A stretch of 64,000 nucleotides of DNA, taken from Merdibacter massiliensis. GTDB taxonomy: Bacteria; Bacillota_I; Bacilli_A; Erysipelotrichales; Erysipelotrichaceae. A program made the translations under genes and the position numbers. The notes beneath the pieces are model-generated. The model worked only from the letters and a program-made list of their open reading frames with translations. It had not been told where the DNA came from and did not search any database. Where the stretch lies: positions 310,001-374,000 of the forward strand of contig NZ_LT699728.1 in assembly GCF_900155395.1 (NCBI RefSeq), given 5' to 3'. Below, piece by piece: positions 44,848 through 53,311 of this stretch (the first letter of the stretch is position 1; each line of letters opens with the position of its first letter).

Positions 44848-46266
44848 CTATATTGTCAAATTTCCAAATCCGGGAAACAATGACATGCATAAATAAGTGT
44901 AACCAATTCCTATAAGCAAACGAATCAAGACCATTTTTGTTCCCTTTTTCATCATGAAACCTGGATCTAAACCATAGGATACAGGAATTGCTCTCACACT
45001 GATCGGAAGCAGGAATTCAGCATTCATGGCGATACATAATCCAAACCAAAAAGGGATCGGCGAAAAGCCCATGCTGCTTGTCGTATGTAAAACGATACTG
45101 GTCAATATTGCGGCACATACGGTAGAATTTGTCACTTCGGATAATAATGTAGCTATTACAAAAATAATAACCACGAGCAGGAACATATTATGAATTGGTA
45201 TATTTAAAAACAGATCAACGATAAAGCCAGCCGCTTGTGATTCATTCACTAACGTACCTAAAGCCATGCCCCCTCCAAACAACATCATCATGCCCCACAG
45301 GCTTTCTTTCTCTACTTGTTTCATGGTAAGAAAAGGCTGTCCGTTTTCTCGTCTCAAAAAGAATAATAATGCTCCGATGATCAAAAAAACATAAGCTGGT
45401 TCTAAACCAATAAAGAAATCTGCATAAAGCGGTCTGACAAATGCAAGAACAACAGCGAGAACAAATAAAACTAAACTTATTTTCTCATCTCTATGCATGG
45501 GTGGCAGATGCTGCAGCAATTCATTGAAATAGGCTTTTGAACCTTTGATCGGGTCGCAGTCTTTCCCTATCCGTATCATGACGATGCTCAACACAGCCAT
45601 TACGATCACCAGATAGGGAATCATACGGATCACCCAATCAATATACATAAACTCCTGTTGTGTAAAATCATTCAAATAAGAAATGGCAGTGATGTTCATC
45701 GCACCTCCCAATGGCGAGCCGACACCGCCGATACCGGCACCCCATCCAATGCACAACAATACGATATTTATACTGTCATTGCGCATATGCATGTCATATC
45801 CAATGCTCTTAAACATCGAAATTGCGATCGGGCATAATAAAGCACATACGGCAACATTCGGCATAAAAGAAGACAAAATGGCACTGGCTGAAAACCAAAC
45901 CAATATCTGTGAGTGAATCGATGGTCCGATACAAGAAAGGACTTTTAAAGCGATCCTTCTGTCTAGACCTGTATTCTCCCAACTCATCGATAAGAGTCCT
46001 GTCCCAAATATTAATACGATACTGCTGGAAACATACGATAATAAAAGTACACTCATATCGACGATTGGAAAGATGGCATTGATAACTATCGGTAAAAGTG
46101 CTGTTACCGACATATTGACCGGTCGAAAGATCCACCAATCGATCATCCATAACATCGTGGCAATTGCGATTGCACTTTGTCTGTCAAAAAGCTGATGGAG
46201 GAACAAGAAAGCAAGCAGAGCGAGAACAGGGCCCATACAAATATGAAAAACATTGTGCTTTTGCAT
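44848..46266 (-). CDS. DASS-family (SLC13) anion symporter
   Basis: The 472-aa membrane protein resembles sodium:dicarboxylate/sulfate symporters. It has ALLPIVINAIFPIVD near the N-terminus, the first half-site SSFMPNVAVCALL with GVGSPLGGAMN, and the second with LLSEVTNSTVCAAI. These asparagine-containing loops bind the anion and sodium. Likely substrates are succinate, malate, citrate or a related acid. A LysR gene is transcribed away from it across 75 nt and is the presumed regulator. Confidence 0.88.
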   Translation of the reverse strand: MQKHNVFHICMGPVLALLAFLFLHQLFDRQSAIAIATMLWMIDWWIFRPVNMSVTALLPIVINAIFPIVDMSVLLLSYVSSSIVLIFGTGLLSMSWENTGLDRRIALKVLSCIGPSIHSQILVWFSASAILSSFMPNVAVCALLCPIAISMFKSIGYDMHMRNDSINIVLLCIGWGAGIGGVGSPLGGAMNITAISYLNDFTQQEFMYIDWVIRMIPYLVIVMAVLSIVMIRIGKDCDPIKGSKAYFNELLQHLPPMHRDEKISLVLFVLAVVLAFVRPLYADFFIGLEPAYVFLIIGALLFFLRRENGQPFLTMKQVEKESLWGMMMLFGGGMALGTLVNESQAAGFIVDLFLNIPIHNMFLLVVIIFVIATLLSEVTNSTVCAAILTSIVLHTTSSMGFSPIPFWFGLCIAMNAEFLLPISVRAIPVSYGLDPGFMMKKGTKMVLIRLLIGIGYTYLCMSLFPGFGNLTI

Positions 46267-46341
46267 AGAAAATCCCCCTTTTTTTCAATTTCATTTTGAA
46301 TTATAATTAAAGTGAATATTTGACGAGAGAAGGAGTTTTTT
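46267..46341. promoter_or_regulatory. Divergent promoter/operator between DASS carrier and LysR gene
   Basis: ATTATAAT at 46300-46307 offers a TATAAT on both strands. Around it TTCATTTT and AAAGTGAA make an imperfect inverted repeat of the kind bound by LysR proteins. The two genes therefore probably share one control site. Confidence 0.5.
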
Positions 46342-47247
46342 ATGGCATTTTCTTTCCAGACAATTGATGTCATGATTGCAATTCAAAAATATAAAAGCAT
46401 CTCTCAAGCAGCCTCTCATCTCTATATGAGCGAGCCTGCTTTATCAAAATATATCAAAAGGATGGAGGAAAACTTAGGTCAACCTCTGCTCGAACGTCAT
46501 CCTTCTGGATGTACATTGACCAAAGCTGGAGAACTTGTTGCTAACAAGGGGTTATCGATCATTAAGATGCGAGATAAGCTTTTGAATGAAATCCGCGATC
46601 TTCCAAAACAAAAAGAAAAGATCTTACGTTTTGGTCTGGCAAACTGTTATTCAGAGACACTGTTATCACAGTTCCTGCCATATTTTGTTCAAGAGCATCC
46701 AGAAGTCAAAGTAAGTTTGATCATTAACAAAACGGATGTGCTTGAATCCATGTGTATCAATGGAGATATCGATATCATATTAACGCAGGAAGAATATTGT
46801 GATCCGCGTCTGGATACAACTGCCATCTGTAAAGAAGACATTGTCATTTTTTTACCAGAGACATATCATGCGCATCCTGATTTGTCTTCCTATATCCAAA
46901 AAGGCTCAATTCCTTTAAAATCATTAAAAAATTATCCATGTGCTGAAGGAAACGGACATGAAAGATTCAATCGATTGGTCAAACAATACTACAAAGAAGG
47001 AGGATTTCAACCAAATCCGATTTTCAAAAGTGAAAGCTGGTCAACGATCCTTTCACTGATTCCCAGCAATCAATATTATTGCATCATGCCCGATATCTTT
47101 AAAACCCCAAGCGAAGGCACTATCAAATTGAATATTGAAAGTCAGTATCGAACACATCGAACCTTGTCATTTGGTTATCAACCACGAAAAACATTGCCAG
47201 GCATCTGGCAAGATTTCATTGACACTGCCAGAAAAAACATCAAATAG
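46342..47247 (+). CDS. LysR-family transcriptional regulator
   Basis: The 301-aa protein has the N-terminal HTH of LysR proteins (SISQAASHLYMSEPALSKYI, residues 17 to 36) and a C-terminal ligand-binding domain (about 90 to 295) with IDIILTQEEYCDP in the hinge region. It probably senses the substrate of the divergent DASS carrier or a product of the downstream dehydrogenase operon. AGAAGGAG precedes the ATG. It is convergent with the UPF0303 gene and shares a terminator. Confidence 0.92.
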   Translation: MAFSFQTIDVMIAIQKYKSISQAASHLYMSEPALSKYIKRMEENLGQPLLERHPSGCTLTKAGELVANKGLSIIKMRDKLLNEIRDLPKQKEKILRFGLANCYSETLLSQFLPYFVQEHPEVKVSLIINKTDVLESMCINGDIDIILTQEEYCDPRLDTTAICKEDIVIFLPETYHAHPDLSSYIQKGSIPLKSLKNYPCAEGNGHERFNRLVKQYYKEGGFQPNPIFKSESWSTILSLIPSNQYYCIMPDIFKTPSEGTIKLNIESQYRTHRTLSFGYQPRKTLPGIWQDFIDTARKNIK

Positions 47248-47276
47248 AATTCCAGCCGTTAAGCTGGAATTCTTTT
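47247..47276. terminator. Bidirectional terminator after the LysR gene
   Basis: GAATTCCAGC and GCTGGAATTC make a perfect 10-bp stem with a 6-nt loop, with TTTT on one side; it overlaps the stop of the convergent UPF0303 gene. Confidence 0.88.
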
Positions 47277-47787
47277 ATCTTTCTGTCTTCGTGATCTTGG
47301 GTATATCTACATGTAATTGTTCTGCCATTGCTTCTGCAATTATTTCATGATCTTCATAATGTTTCATCCCCGAGATGACCACATAGCCAAATGGACGACC
47401 GCCATTTTTATTAAAGATAGGAATACAACCACCACATAGATATTGATTCCATGGGGTCCATTGCGGATCAAATTCTCCATTCTTTGCTAAAACAAGAGCA
47501 CGAAGAGAACTCATTCTTATAAAACGGGCATTGATGTATTTATTTTGCATCCACCAATCTGCATCTTTGACTGATCCAGGCATCCGATATAGAAAAATAT
47601 CATTATCTTCTTCAATGATGCGGATCGCAACAGAGCCATGAAATTTTGTTCTTGCAATTTTTTCGATCAATAAGCCTAATTCTAAAGCATCTTCTCGAGA
47701 AAAAGACTCATACTGCAACAATTTTTCCTGTTGTTCTAATAATGCGGCCCAATCAGATTCCGTATAGATACAATCCATTTCTACCAT
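47275..47787 (-). CDS. UPF0303/heme-degrading-like (HbpS/GlcG-fold) protein
   Basis: The 170-aa protein resembles the UPF0303 family: ALELGLLIEKIARTKFHGSV, then the FLYRMPGSVKDADWWMQNK region and CGGCIPIFNK near the end. Related folds (HbpS, GlcG, PduO C-terminal domain) occur beside propanediol and glycolate genes; their function is not settled. The ATG at 47787 follows AGGTG; a GTG at 47796 is less likely. It is 12 nt behind the alcohol dehydrogenase gene in the same operon, which suggests a role linked to that aldehyde or alcohol. Confidence 0.75.
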   Translation of the reverse strand: MVEMDCIYTESDWAALLEQQEKLLQYESFSREDALELGLLIEKIARTKFHGSVAIRIIEEDNDIFLYRMPGSVKDADWWMQNKYINARFIRMSSLRALVLAKNGEFDPQWTPWNQYLCGGCIPIFNKNGGRPFGYVVISGMKHYEDHEIIAEAMAEQLHVDIPKITKTER

Positions 47788-47799
47788 AGCAAACACCTG

Positions 47800-48951
47800 T
47801 TACATTGCTTTATGGTACAATGCAATAATATCTTTTACGCTGGTAGCACGCGGATTTGCCATGACATTTGCACTCTTCATTGCATCTTCTGCCATCGCTT
47901 CGATCTTATCTTCTTTTACGCCTACCTCAGATAATGAAGAAGGGATACCTAGATCTTTATTTAATTTTCTGATTTCATCTACCAGCATCTGCGTATTAAA
48001 ATTCTCAGCAGGCTTCTTGTCACTGCGGATAAAGTTATAGATTTTTTCATATCTTCCATCACGGTCTGCCAAAGCATTGTATTCTACTACTGTTGGCAAT
48101 AACACTGCATTCGCCACACCATGTGCAACATGGAAATAAGCAGAAACTGGATGACTCATTGCATGCACATTTCCTAACTTGGCCCAAGCGAATGACATTC
48201 CTGCAAAGGTGGAACCTAACATCATTGCACATGCAGCAGTTTCATCTTTACGATTTGCAACAAAACGACGGATATTGCTTCCAATCAATTCCATTGCTTT
48301 TTCTGCCATTGCATCTGTAAATGGTGTTGCAAAATTTGAAATATATGCTTCTAATGCATGAATGAATGCATCAACACCACAAGAAGCCGCAACACTGGCA
48401 GGAGCTGTCATAATTAATTCCGGATCCAAGATAGCATATTTTGGCAAGATCTCATAACTGATGATAGAAAACTTGTAATTTCTAGCCTCATCCGTAATAA
48501 CAGAAGAAGCCGTAACTTCACTGCCTGTTCCTGCTGTCGTCGGAATAGCGATCATTGGTACGATTGGTCCTGGAACCTTGTAAAGACCTTCATAATCCGT
48601 TACTTTACCGCCAAATTTCACCAGCACACCAGTTGATTTTGCCACATCCATCGGAGAACCGCCACCAAGTGCGACAATACTTGTAGCTCCGCATTCTTTA
48701 TAAGTCTTAACTGCATTTTCAACACATTCTATCGTTGGATTTGGTACGACATCCAAGAAACTTGTGCATGCAATACCTGCATCTTTCACGATCTTTTCAA
48801 CTTTGGCAACTACGCCCAAACTCTCCAGACCATGGTCTGAAATCAACAGCACATGATCGGATTGATTCTCTTTCAAGATCTCTGGTAATTTTTTTAAACT
48901 GCCTACTCCAAAATGAATGTCCTGTGGAACTTTAAAATTAAAATCTTTCAT
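47800..48951 (-). CDS. Iron-containing alcohol dehydrogenase (group III)
   Basis: The 383-aa enzyme interconverts an alcohol and aldehyde with NAD(H). It has GGGSPMD (about 97 to 103), IPTTAGTGSEVT and the metal ligands Asp194, His198, His263 and His277 in the normal spacing. It resembles the lactaldehyde/1,3-propanediol group. The product or substrate may cross the membrane by the adjacent TauE-type exporter or by the DASS carrier. This is a different branch from the enzyme at 38.2 kb. Confidence 0.92.
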   Translation of the reverse strand: MKDFNFKVPQDIHFGVGSLKKLPEILKENQSDHVLLISDHGLESLGVVAKVEKIVKDAGIACTSFLDVVPNPTIECVENAVKTYKECGATSIVALGGGSPMDVAKSTGVLVKFGGKVTDYEGLYKVPGPIVPMIAIPTTAGTGSEVTASSVITDEARNYKFSIISYEILPKYAILDPELIMTAPASVAASCGVDAFIHALEAYISNFATPFTDAMAEKAMELIGSNIRRFVANRKDETAACAMMLGSTFAGMSFAWAKLGNVHAMSHPVSAYFHVAHGVANAVLLPTVVEYNALADRDGRYEKIYNFIRSDKKPAENFNTQMLVDEIRKLNKDLGIPSSLSEVGVKEDKIEAMAEDAMKSANVMANPRATSVKDIIALYHKAM

Positions 48952-48966
48952 GATATATCTCCCCCT

Positions 48967-49752
48967 TTAAAGCACAGACATCAAGTTTGTCAATAACATA
49001 TTGCCACCTACAAATAACAGTACTAAGTAAACAATACGCAAGAATGTTTCCTTGTTGATCTTTTTCAAGAACAATGCCCCTAAGATAAATCCTACGGCAG
49101 CAAATGGAAGACCTACGACCAAAGCACTGCTTAATTCAGGTGTCCAAGCTCCATTTCTTACCTGGTTAAATGCATTGATACAATTCAGTACCAGCCATAC
49201 CCAAGTCATCGTATTACGGAAATGTTCTTTTTCTTTTACCGCATAGATCGTATAGACCGTGATCAAAGGACCTCCAATATTAAATGCACCATGTACAATT
49301 CCGCCAACAGCTAAGCACAGATAACGCAATGCTTTTTTTGCTGTCGTATCTTCAACATCTTCTTTTACTTCTTTTTTCAAAATAAGAGGTACGATAATAG
49401 ATTTATAAATGTTCATCAATGCTATAAAAGTAACGATGCCCCCAATGATGATGCTTGCTGTAACTTGATCCATCATATAGAACAAGAAATTTCCAATGAA
49501 TAAACCAGGCACACAGAAAACGACGATTTTCCCCAAATCTTTCCAAGCTACATTTTTTCTTTCTTTTAAACATAAAACAATAAATAACGGAATCGTGATC
49601 ATTGTTCCAAAAGGCACACCTACTGCTGTTCCTAAGATACCATTCGTTACGGCTGCCGCAATGACCGTACTACCAAAACCTGTACATCCCTGGATAAAAA
49701 AGCTGATGAAATTCATCAAACCTACCCAAATGTACGAAATGTCAAAAACCAT
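48967..49752 (-). CDS. TauE/SafE-family (sulfite exporter type) membrane protein
   Basis: The 261-aa protein has about eight membrane helices in two repeats. The first repeat has FIQGCTGFGSTVIA, the second GGIVHGAFNIGGPL, which are the family's paired motifs. TauE/SafE proteins export sulfite, sulfonates or other small anions and acids. It is first in an operon with the iron dehydrogenase and UPF0303 gene, so it may move the acid form or a sulfonated relative of the dehydrogenase's substrate. This is an inference only. GGGAGGAAG precedes the ATG. Confidence 0.88.
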   Translation of the reverse strand: MVFDISYIWVGLMNFISFFIQGCTGFGSTVIAAAVTNGILGTAVGVPFGTMITIPLFIVLCLKERKNVAWKDLGKIVVFCVPGLFIGNFLFYMMDQVTASIIIGGIVTFIALMNIYKSIIVPLILKKEVKEDVEDTTAKKALRYLCLAVGGIVHGAFNIGGPLITVYTIYAVKEKEHFRNTMTWVWLVLNCINAFNQVRNGAWTPELSSALVVGLPFAAVGFILGALFLKKINKETFLRIVYLVLLFVGGNMLLTNLMSVL

Positions 49753-50458
49753 TTCTCTTCCTCCCTACTTGCTCGTTAATTAATTAACAAAGTTATGACA
49801 TTATCAGTTTAATGAATTGGCAATACATTGTGAAGTTCTTATCAAGAAACCTCCCTATAACAAAATGTTATGGGTTTCTTCATTCTTGTTCTTTCTGTTT
49901 CATTCCCTTATTACATGGTTTTTGCAGTATCCGCTTCCCCAATCACATCTCTATATAATCATCACCTTTTCTATATACGAACTTATATTCTATAAATCAA
50001 AAGGAATAAATCCTTTAATTTGGTCATCTTATTTTTCATAAAAAACAGCCAAAATAACATATAAAATGTTCATTTGACTGATATACATCCATGTTTGATC
50101 CATATTTTCTATTAATGTATACTTGAAAATGATAACTTATGAATAATAATATTTGTTATTATGAGCTTCATCTGCACAAAAACATGCCATATATTTAAAA
50201 TGGCTATCAGTATCATGTTATATTACATGATTAGCATTTATTGAATAATTTCACATAGATATTGCATTTTTTATTTGATGGTTTCAATGCACTCGCCACA
50301 TAATTTCCAAACCTAAGATTAACAAGAGTCGAGCATAATCATGATGAAAAGACTAACAGAAATTGCAATTCCATCATTCAAAAAGTAATATAACTAATAA
50401 ATAGTTGAAATGAAAGATGGTACATCACATCTAAATTAAAAAGAGCATGATGCTATAT
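49753..50458. other. 706-nt AT-rich intergenic region
   Basis: No gene was found on either strand. Near the TauE start lies a perfect 14-nt palindrome, GTTAATTAATTAAC (49775-49788). Further on a hairpin pairs GAAACC...TATAACA with TGTTATGGGTTTC (about 49844-49876), followed by a T-rich stretch on the plus strand. The promoter of the TauE operon must lie here. The part after 49900 is featureless AT-rich sequence to the terminator of the next operon. Confidence 0.5.
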
Positions 50459-50467
50459 TCACACTCT
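50442..50467 (-). terminator. Terminator of the mannose-family PTS operon
   Basis: On the minus strand AGAGTGTG pairs with CATGCTCT (two G-U pairs) and is followed by a T run. The stem includes the stop codon of the HAD hydrolase gene. Confidence 0.65.
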
Positions 50468-51175
50468 TAATTTTGTCTCTATATATTTTTTGACCTCTAA
50501 TAAACTTTCATATTCTAGGGCACCTTTTATAGTTTGATTTTTAGTCGTTTCTATTTTTTTTAGCAGCTTATACTTTCCAGCATAGTTTGGCATATCAGAT
50601 AAATCATCTTTGATCCAAAACGGATGCATTTCACCCCTTAATGCAGCATTTACTCCCGCTATTGAATCTTCTAATACAATTGTATGCAAAGGAGAAATAT
50701 TCAAAAACGTGCATGCCTTTAAAAAAATTTCAGGATCAGGTTTGCTTTTAATAACACTACTACCATCTATGATAATATCAAAAATCATCGGAATCTGTTC
50801 CACATCTAACCAATATAGAATTGTATCCATTGTGCTACCTGAGCATAGTGCTATTTTCATACCTATTCCTTTTAAATAGTTCAATAATTCTAATAATCCT
50901 TTTTTCTTTCCAACCTTTACCCGCCTCTTTAACCTTTGATTACGTATTTCGATGATTGTATCCCTAAACGACCGTGTAGGAGCCTCTTCTCCATATAAAG
51001 TGATTAGCTCTTTCCTTATATCCTCATCATTTCTTCCTGTCAGATATTCATAGACCTCATAACTCATTTCAAAATTCCATATTTGTGCGGATTCCAAATA
51101 TATTTGATATAAGAAACGTCCTGTTTCTATCATTAGACCATCCATATCAAATATGACTAATTGTATATCATCCAT
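50459..51175 (-). CDS. HAD-superfamily phosphatase, beta-phosphoglucomutase-like
   Basis: The 238-aa protein has the HAD motifs in order: DMDGLMIE (nucleophile Asp), CSGS, and KSKPDPEIFL with ...EDSIAG. It is of the class with a helical cap, so it acts as phosphatase or phosphomutase on a small phosphorylated sugar or acid. The ATG at 51175 overlaps the aldolase stop (ATGGATGA); a start at 51196 would overlap more. It is last in the operon. In a PTS pathway it may remove phosphate from a dead-end or toxic sugar phosphate. Confidence 0.85.
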   Translation of the reverse strand: MDDIQLVIFDMDGLMIETGRFLYQIYLESAQIWNFEMSYEVYEYLTGRNDEDIRKELITLYGEEAPTRSFRDTIIEIRNQRLKRRVKVGKKKGLLELLNYLKGIGMKIALCSGSTMDTILYWLDVEQIPMIFDIIIDGSSVIKSKPDPEIFLKACTFLNISPLHTIVLEDSIAGVNAALRGEMHPFWIKDDLSDMPNYAGKYKLLKKIETTKNQTIKGALEYESLLEVKKYIETKLRV

Positions 51176-51782
51176 TAACTTTTTGCACAAGTTCATTCAG
51201 TTTTCTTTGCGCTTCCTGAGGATCTTTTTGGACATCTTTTTCAGATATGATGAAAGAGCCCCCTACTGCTACTACACGATCATTTGCCAAGTAGTCCAAA
51301 CAGTTTTCACTGTTTACACCGCCGGTTGGCAAAAAGCGTACATCATAAAATGGGCCACTTAATGATCGAATAGCTGTCACACCACCGTAAATATCAGCTG
51401 GAAAAAATTTAACAGTATGGATACCATAATTCAATGCTGATTGTATGTCCCTTGGTGTTGCCACTCCCGGTATTACAGGAATATCTTTTTCAATACAGTA
51501 TTGAACAACTTCGTCAACCAAAGCAGGTGACACTATAAAACGTGCTCCATTTGCAATAGCATCCTCCGCTTCTTTCTTTGTTCTAACAGTTCCTGCACCA
51601 ACAATCAATTTACCAGAACGGGATAAAATCTTGATTGCTTCTAATGCCAGATGACTTCGAAAAGTAACTTCAATAAACGGCACTCCCGCATTTACTAAAA
51701 TACTTTCTAATTGTGGTAAGCAATGCAGATCTGTCACAGTATAAAGAGGTAATAACTTTACTTTTTCTAATTGCTCGATCAT
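51168..51782 (-). CDS. eda: 2-keto-3-deoxy-6-phosphogluconate aldolase (KDPG/KHG)
   Basis: The 204-aa class I aldolase splits KDPG into pyruvate and glyceraldehyde 3-phosphate. PLYTVTD, FIEVTFRS, IVGAGTVRTK and the Schiff-base lysine in VKFFPA are all present, with LPTGGV near the end. Length is typical. Its ATG overlaps the UxuA-like stop by 4 nt (ATGA), and its stop overlaps the phosphatase start by 8 nt, so the three genes are translated together. No KDG kinase gene is in the cluster to make its usual substrate. Confidence 0.94.
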   Translation of the reverse strand: MIEQLEKVKLLPLYTVTDLHCLPQLESILVNAGVPFIEVTFRSHLALEAIKILSRSGKLIVGAGTVRTKKEAEDAIANGARFIVSPALVDEVVQYCIEKDIPVIPGVATPRDIQSALNYGIHTVKFFPADIYGGVTAIRSLSGPFYDVRFLPTGGVNSENCLDYLANDRVVAVGGSFIISEKDVQKDPQEAQRKLNELVQKVNG

Positions 51783-52858
51783 TTTTTCCCTTCTTCCAAT
51801 CTTGATTTACAAATAGCTTCATATAGCCCTTTCAGATACATAAAACCTAATGCCCTATCGTATAAACCATACCCTGGCATAGCTACTTCGTCCCATATTT
51901 TTCGGCCATGATCAGGACGAATGACACCATCAAAATGGATTTCTATTAAAGCCTTCATCAATTGATACATATCAAAAGACCCGTCTTCCGAACAATGTGC
52001 ACTTTCACGGAATTTTTGTTCTCCTAAAAACTCAATATTACGCAAATGGACAAAATGAATCCTACCTGCTAATTCATGTATTACTTGTACCAAATTAGTT
52101 TCTGGATTCGCCCCAAGAGATCCTGTACATAAAGTAACACCATTGTATGGAGAATCGACAGCTTTTAAAATGCGTCTATAATCTCGTAAATTCTTTGTGA
52201 TTCTTGGTAAACCAAATATTTCCCAAGGAGGATCATCCGGATGGATTGCCATTTTTACATCTACCTGTTCGCATACCGGAATGACTTTTTCTAAGAAATA
52301 TTTTAAATTATTAAACAGATCTTCCTCTGTCATACCTTTATACAAATCCGCTAATACATTAAATTTTTTCAATCTCTCTTCTTCCCATCCCGGTAATTGA
52401 AAACCATTGGCTTGCGAATTCACCAATTGAAACATTTGTGAAGCATCCATATCTTTTAATGTATTTTGATCAAAAACCAATGAATAGCTTCCATCTGGAT
52501 TTTTATAATTTAAATCTGTTTTAGCCCAACCGAAAATTGGTTTAAAGCTATAACAAACAAGATGAATTCCACAAGCAGATAAATTTTTTATCGTTTCTAT
52601 ATAATTATCAATGTACTTATCTCTTTCACCTGTTCCTGCCTTGATTGCATCATGTACGGCTACACTTTCAATTCCAAGAAGTTCTAATCCTTCTTTTTCA
52701 ATAGAAGATTTAAACTTTTTAATTTCTTCCTTTTCCCAAACTTCACCAGGTAATTTGCCTAGTAAAGTTCCTACAACACCATCCGTACCCGGAATTTGAC
52801 GAAAATGATGTAATGGTATCGAATCTTTTTCACCATACCAGCGAAATCCCCACTTCAT
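51779..52858 (-). CDS. uxuA: Mannonate dehydratase (UxuA-like)
   Basis: The 359-aa protein follows UxuA enzymes, which dehydrate D-mannonate to 2-keto-3-deoxygluconate. Visible hallmarks are FRWYGEKDSIPL near the start, MAIHPDDPPW, TLCTGSLGA, HFVHLRNI and RPDHGRKIW, which hold the manganese ligands and the active-site His and Asp. It lies between a PTS IIA gene and the KDPG aldolase. Because the PTS delivers phosphorylated acids, a 6-phospho-substrate is possible here; this is inference. Confidence 0.93.
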   Translation of the reverse strand: MKWGFRWYGEKDSIPLHHFRQIPGTDGVVGTLLGKLPGEVWEKEEIKKFKSSIEKEGLELLGIESVAVHDAIKAGTGERDKYIDNYIETIKNLSACGIHLVCYSFKPIFGWAKTDLNYKNPDGSYSLVFDQNTLKDMDASQMFQLVNSQANGFQLPGWEEERLKKFNVLADLYKGMTEEDLFNNLKYFLEKVIPVCEQVDVKMAIHPDDPPWEIFGLPRITKNLRDYRRILKAVDSPYNGVTLCTGSLGANPETNLVQVIHELAGRIHFVHLRNIEFLGEQKFRESAHCSEDGSFDMYQLMKALIEIHFDGVIRPDHGRKIWDEVAMPGYGLYDRALGFMYLKGLYEAICKSRLEEGKK

Positions 52859-52873
52859 CCAATCATCTCCATT

Positions 52874-53311
52874 CTAAAAATCATCTTCCTCTTCTGTATC
52901 GTCAGCTGCATGCCATAAATCGATATTTTGTTTACCTTGTTCAACAGCTGCACTAGCTAATTCATGTATAGGGGTATTCAAAATCTGTGCATTGATTGCC
53001 TCTAACAAAACCGGCAAATTAACACCACCGATGACATATACATCATTTTTTAACGTATTCTCCAATGATGAAGTAGCAATCAATGATTGATTATATGGAC
53101 TAGCACTAATTAAATCTGTTAGCACAATTACTCCATCTCCTTGGTTTACTTTCGATATAGCTTCTGTGATTTTTCCAGACAATTTCTGAACATCTTCTCC
53201 TGCCAAAAGATTTACAGTCGCAATATTATTTGTTTCTCCCATGATTACTTCTGCTGCATCTTTTAAACCATTGCTAAAAGTTCCATGTGTTGCAATTACA
53301 ATTCCTAACAT
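52874..53311 (-). CDS. PTS component IIA, mannose family
   Basis: The 145-aa protein has IATHGTFS with phosphohistidine His9 near the N-terminus, as in the IIA domain of mannose-type systems. It receives phosphate from HPr and gives it to IIB. It ends in a long acidic tail. Its start overlaps the M28-like membrane protein gene by 7 nt. This is separate from the IIB, IIC and IID genes further upstream in the same operon. Confidence 0.92.
   Translation of the reverse strand: MLGIVIATHGTFSNGLKDAAEVIMGETNNIATVNLLAGEDVQKLSGKITEAISKVNQGDGVIVLTDLISASPYNQSLIATSSLENTLKNDVYVIGGVNLPVLLEAINAQILNTPIHELASAAVEQGKQNIDLWHAADDTEEEDDF

Noticed and set aside
40848-49752. A sulfoquinovose or sulfonate pathway from transaldolase, iron dehydrogenase and TauE
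   Set aside because: The genes are 6 kb apart in different operons, and no sulfoquinovosidase or isomerase is present.
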